Notes under the pieces: model-generated
Seen by the model: only the letters and a program-made list of their open reading frames with translations
The model's database searches: none
Told to the model about the DNA's origin: nothing
Translations under genes and position numbers: made by a program
Assembly: GCA_900763175.1 (NCBI GenBank)
Contig: CAAFJI010000292.1
Coordinates: forward strand, 1 to 24,607
DNA: 24,607 bases
Source of the DNA: Lachnospiraceae bacterium
GTDB taxonomy: Bacteria; Bacillota; Clostridia; Lachnospirales; Lachnospiraceae
Direction: 5' to 3'
In this document: positions 21,323 to 24,607 of the stretch, piece after piece
Numbering within the stretch: the stretch's first letter is position 1
Layout: every line of letters starts with the position of its first letter

Positions 21323-21333
21323 CAAACACGCTC
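21323..21333. repeat. Copy of the MITE-like terminal repeat
   Basis: CAAACACGCTC is the exact reverse complement of the left end (GAGCGTGTTTG) of the palindromic element at 5662. It lies in the 57-bp gap between the convergent Crp/Fnr and LytTR genes. No other part of the element is visible, so it may be a remnant or a chance match. Confidence 0.25.
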
Positions 21334-21337
21334 CAGC

Positions 21338-22072
21338 TCACAAATGCAAATAATCCCGAAACGCATTAGAATACGTCCTGCTTACTGGAATAACTGTTTC
21401 ACAGTTATGCAGCCGTACATCATAAGTATTGTTAAACATCTGAGACACTTCAGCCACCTGATCCAGGTTGATAAGATAACACCTGTGACAGCGAAACCAT
21501 CCCTTATCCGCAAGAAGCTCCTCCCAGTAGGAAATGCTATGCTTCAGCTGATAGCACTGTGTCTGCGTATGACCCAAAACAGTTCTCTGGTTCACTTCAA
21601 TGTAAAGAATATCCTCAGGCTTCAGAAGATGGATGCGATTATTTAAAAGTCCCGGGATTTTCAGGGGGCGCCCGCCTGACTCTGAAATGGAAAGCTGCTC
21701 CGTATGTGCAGATTCCTTTCCCTGGATGCGCTCCAGAGATTTTTTTAATTTGGAAGTCGTAACCGGTTTCAGGATATAATCCACAGCATGAACAGAAAAA
21801 GCATCCAGTGCATAATTATCATAAGCAGTAAGAAAAATAATATTCGCTTTTTTATCCAGTTCCCGGAGCTTTTCTGCAAACTCCAGTCCATTCATATAAG
21901 GCATATTAATATCCACGATCACCACATCCGGATGAAGAGAAGGGTAGTCAGCGAGAGCCTTTGACGGATCCTGGTAAGCACCCAGAAGCCGGGTATCAGG
22001 CAGCTGCTGAAAAATATAGGTCAGATTGTCAAGAATAAGAGCTTCGTCATCGATAATGATCGCCTGTATCAT
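21338..22072 (-). CDS. LytTR-family response regulator
   Basis: A 244-residue two-component response regulator. Residues 1-115 are a receiver domain with acidic pocket Asp8/Asp9, phosphoacceptor Asp54 (VDINMP), Thr82 and Lys102. Residues about 135-244 are a LytTR DNA-binding domain (IHLLKPEDILYIEVNQRTV, FRCHRCYLINLDQV). The start at 22072 (MIQAIIIDDE) is used because GGAGG precedes it; longer in-frame starts run into the kinase gene and add non-homologous residues. It overlaps the end of the upstream kinase gene by 26 bases, so the two are cotranscribed and coupled. LytTR regulators often control cell-wall, peptide or carbon-uptake genes; the target here is not evident. Confidence 0.93.
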   Translation of the reverse strand: MIQAIIIDDEALILDNLTYIFQQLPDTRLLGAYQDPSKALADYPSLHPDVVIVDINMPYMNGLEFAEKLRELDKKANIIFLTAYDNYALDAFSVHAVDYILKPVTTSKLKKSLERIQGKESAHTEQLSISESGGRPLKIPGLLNNRIHLLKPEDILYIEVNQRTVLGHTQTQCYQLKHSISYWEELLADKGWFRCHRCYLINLDQVAEVSQMFNNTYDVRLHNCETVIPVSRTYSNAFRDYLHL

Positions 22073-24607
22073 GTAGGGTCCTCCTTTGAATCGTAAATTC
22101 CACCACCGTGCCCTCCCCTGGAACACTTTCGATGGATGGTGCAGTGTGGTAATAATGGCGCAGACGGCTGCAAAGATTGGAAAGGCCGATAGAATTACTT
22201 TCATAAGTATTGGAAAGAATTGCCTGGACCGTTTCCGGTAGCATTCCATTCCCATTATCTTCCACACGGACAAGCAGTAAGTCATCCTGCTGGTAAATAT
22301 GAACATTTACGGTAACACTGGATTCGTGCATAGGGCTGTGTTTGATGGAATTTTCAATAAGAGGTTCGATAAGCAAGGGCAAAATAGGAAAATTCTCATC
22401 ACAGTCAATATCCATTTCATAGTTAATTTTATCACCGAATCTCGCTTTTTCAATTTGAAGATACGCCTGAATAAGACGGATCTCTTTCTGTATGGTAGAT
22501 TGCCTCTCCAGAGACCGGGAAAGCAGATGCCCCCGAAGATACTCACTGAAATCACCCAGAAGCTCATAGGCCGTCATAGGTTCCCGGATGCACAAATGCA
22601 TAATGGAATTGATGGAGTTAAAGATAAAATGTGGATTTATCTGTGACTGCCAGAATTCCATCTGGGTTTCCAGTGCGACGTCTGCTGTTTCCTTCACCTT
22701 CAGAAGAGAATGGATCTTTTTGGAAAGAGAAGCCTGGGAATAAGGTGGTATCAGGTAATCGTTGATGGTATTGCGGATGTAAAAGCTGTTTTCAGAATAA
22801 AGGTCTGGCAGCAGCATAAGAATGGGCAAAGCAGTCATGGCATAATCCCTGCGCACCTGATTATAAAAATCACGAAAATAGGTAAGTCTGTAAAGATTTC
22901 CCACGATTAAAAGGGAAAACTGTTCCAGCTCCTGTGGGTGTGCCATAAAATAATCTCCATCATTTGCGAGGGTAATGTGGCAGCTGTCAAAAGGAAGAAG
23001 CTTTTTTAAAATATTCATCTGTTTCTCATCGGAGGTAAGCACCAGAAGGTGTTTGGCCTCCTTTTTTTTACATTGAAAAGTAGTCTGTTTGTAAGCGGCA
23101 GCCTTGTGGGAGACAATGGGAAAAGCAATTTTCAGTCGGAAGTCACTGCCTGAACTTACCAGGATATGTCCGCCACAGGAGTTGACCTGATGTCTTAGTA
23201 AACTGATGGAAAAGTCCAGAGTGGTGGGATCCGGAACCGCAGGATTTTCTACTTGTAAAAAAGGAGTATATTTATGCCTGGGCTTCAGAACAGGTGTATT
23301 TGGAGCAGTGAAATTTAAGGACAAAAACACCTCAGGTTCCTCTACGGAGCAGGAAATGGAAAAATGCCCTTCCGGGTTTTTCTGGCGGATCAGAGCCATC
23401 AGATCCTCCAGCGCCTGCAAAATGTGTTCCGGATAAAGGTTCGCATAAATTTCGCTGCATTTGGGTTCGGAAAGTTTTATTACATCTCTGGAGGTCAGCT
23501 GCCCGGAATATTCCAGCCGTTGGGAAAACAGCTTGAAGAAAATTCCCATGTTGATTCGTATCAGATACAGATCCATACTGTTTCCGGAAAAGATCGTATA
23601 ATTATGAATCTGATTGTACAGGGCGCTGATATTGGTAAGCTCAGTGTGAATCTGCTGCAGATTCTGCCGGCTGTCTCCATCAGAGGAGACCGGTGTGTTC
23701 TGAAGGGCATCCAGGGCTGTGTTTGCGCTGAAAATGGAGTTTCTTATATTGGAATACAGGACACCCAGAAGCATATGTCTGGCGTTTTCCAGGTCCTGGA
23801 TCTTGCGGTTCAGCTCCCTGCTGTGCATAAGAAGATTCCTTTTTCGTATCAGGGTAGAGCCAAGAATCCAAAATGTAGTGATGACTGCAACAGAAAGAGA
23901 ATGGTTGTAATTGTCCATTCTGCGGTTGAGAACTGGAATGCTGTAATTATGAAGCCGGTAAGCATAATTGGAACATAAGATCCATGCACATCCAAGAAAC
24001 GCAGGAAGGCTGAAAAGCAGCTCTTTCCACTCTTTTTGAAGGGCAGTCATAACAGCCAGAACGAGGTAAACAACTACAAGGCTGAGATAAAAAAACGGCA
24101 TCAGGTCCACGTTAGAGGAAAACCTGCGGCTGCTGATAAAAACTGCCAGAATCAGGTAAAAAGCAGTGATGCCTGCACCGAGAAAGAGGGATGTCCTCTC
24201 AATGATCCAGTCGAAGGCAAGCTGATAAATCATCATAACCAGAAACAAAGTGGCCACAAGACTGGCGTTATTCCAGAACTGTGCATTGGCAGTTCCAATA
24301 AAAAAGATAGTATCTGTTTCTGCAAGCGTAATGCAGTAAGAAATACAGCAGACGCAAAGCAGACCAAGTTTCAGATAGATTGTCTGATAATAGGAAAAAT
24401 AAAAAACGTATGCCATGACCAGGGCGAACAGAAAAAGTACCACAGAAATCAATAGCTTACGCAGTACAAACTGGTTCAGCAGTCGGTAAACTGCTGAAAG
24501 ATGAGACTTATCATACAACAGATAACTAAGGTAATTCATCTGATAACTGGTGATGGTAAATATCAGCCAGATAGAGCAGCCAAAGGCGGCGAGAAAGAAC
24601 AGGCAAT
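22047..24607 (-). CDS. LytS-type hybrid sensor histidine kinase, 5' end outside the window
   Basis: The reading frame stays open to the window edge. The first in-frame ATG (24539) has no ribosome binding site and is preceded by hydrophobic codons (LFFLAAFGCSIWLIF), so the true start lies upstream. Numbered from that ATG: about six further membrane helices (25-235), a helical linker with HARHMLL-like dimerisation sequence (about 250-320), a degenerate HATPase-like domain lacking its Asn box (about 365-475), a receiver-like domain (about 497-615) whose phosphoacceptor position reads LLIVGNLY and has no Asp, and a complete LytS-type kinase core: QINPHFIFN with His637, IEPLIENSIKH (724-734), EDNGNG (760-765) and SIGLSNL. 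The C-terminal kinase should phosphorylate the adjacent LytTR regulator. The ligand is unknown. Confidence 0.9.
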   Translation of the reverse strand, partial: CLFFLAAFGCSIWLIFTITSYQMNYLSYLLYDKSHLSAVYRLLNQFVLRKLLISVVLFLFALVMAYVFYFSYYQTIYLKLGLLCVCCISYCITLAETDTIFFIGTANAQFWNNASLVATLFLVMMIYQLAFDWIIERTSLFLGAGITAFYLILAVFISSRRFSSNVDLMPFFYLSLVVVYLVLAVMTALQKEWKELLFSLPAFLGCAWILCSNYAYRLHNYSIPVLNRRMDNYNHSLSVAVITTFWILGSTLIRKRNLLMHSRELNRKIQDLENARHMLLGVLYSNIRNSIFSANTALDALQNTPVSSDGDSRQNLQQIHTELTNISALYNQIHNYTIFSGNSMDLYLIRINMGIFFKLFSQRLEYSGQLTSRDVIKLSEPKCSEIYANLYPEHILQALEDLMALIRQKNPEGHFSISCSVEEPEVFLSLNFTAPNTPVLKPRHKYTPFLQVENPAVPDPTTLDFSISLLRHQVNSCGGHILVSSGSDFRLKIAFPIVSHKAAAYKQTTFQCKKKEAKHLLVLTSDEKQMNILKKLLPFDSCHITLANDGDYFMAHPQELEQFSLLIVGNLYRLTYFRDFYNQVRRDYAMTALPILMLLPDLYSENSFYIRNTINDYLIPPYSQASLSKKIHSLLKVKETADVALETQMEFWQSQINPHFIFNSINSIMHLCIREPMTAYELLGDFSEYLRGHLLSRSLERQSTIQKEIRLIQAYLQIEKARFGDKINYEMDIDCDENFPILPLLIEPLIENSIKHSPMHESSVTVNVHIYQQDDLLLVRVEDNGNGMLPETVQAILSNTYESNSIGLSNLCSRLRHYYHTAPSIESVPGEGTVVEFTIQRRTLHDTGDHYR

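Noticed and set aside
22073..22306. Longer response-regulator start within the kinase gene
   Set aside because: The extra 78 residues are the out-of-frame reading of the kinase core, and GGAGG marks the start at 22072.
24537..24539. ATG at 24539 as the true start of the sensor kinase
   Set aside because: No ribosome binding site, and the frame upstream encodes a membrane helix to the window edge, so the gene is truncated by the window.

Overview
The window looks like a chromosomal segment from a gut Lachnospiraceae-type Firmicute (Blautia/Ruminococcus-like). This is inferred, not proven. The support is a moderate G+C content, strong AGGAGG ribosome binding sites, textbook sigma-A promoters, a PG-type lipoprotein gene, a flavodiiron-rubredoxin protein typical of anaerobes, a GH36 alpha-galactosidase with an AraC regulator, and a LytTR two-component pair. 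No rRNA, tRNA, CRISPR array, integrase or transposase gene was seen. No gap between genes exceeds 300 bases.

Layout. (1) 64-1394: a promoter, a 17-cysteine predicted lipoprotein, and a translationally coupled Lgt-family diacylglyceryl transferase paralogue. (2) 1502-11217: a Ter/Tel-type stress island. The plus arm is yceG-like, telA/yceH-like, terD, terD and a PMCA-like Ca2+ P-type ATPase. It converges at a bidirectional terminator on a minus arm, which holds a terD with a long Pro/Ser/Thr/Gln-rich leader and an AIM24-family gene. A 161-bp MITE-like palindrome sits between the two plus-strand terD genes, and a highly structured 240-bp leader precedes the ATPase. (3) 11272-11868: two small proteins (75 and 59 aa) behind their own promoter. 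(4) 11914-15201: an AraC regulator divergent from a GH36 alpha-galactosidase, with a repeated near-palindrome in the shared promoter region. (5) 15268-18674: a three-gene operon holding a UbiV-like U32-family protein with a long N-terminal extension, a TrmH/SpoU RNA methyltransferase, and a second U32-family protein with a Cys/Gly-rich insert. (6) 18694-21280: a flavodiiron protein with flavin-reductase and rubredoxin domains, divergent from a Crp/Fnr regulator, with a 16-bp operator-like palindrome between them. (7) 21338-24607: a LytTR response regulator overlapping a large multi-domain LytS-type sensor kinase whose start lies outside the window.

How the genes may work together. The Ter island brings together two TerD proteins with intact acidic Ca2+-binding motifs, one TerD that has lost them, TelA, a YceG-like protein and a Ca2+ pump, with no TerC in the window. 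My best inference is a calcium-linked envelope-stress module in which a P-type ATPase takes the membrane transport place usually held by TerC. The U32-TrmH-U32 operon pairs two likely Fe-S U32 proteins (as in UbiU/UbiV heterodimers) with an RNA methyltransferase, which suggests oxygen-independent RNA hydroxylation plus methylation. These two regions, and the Cys-rich lipoprotein/Lgt-paralogue pair, are the best candidates for under-described biology here.
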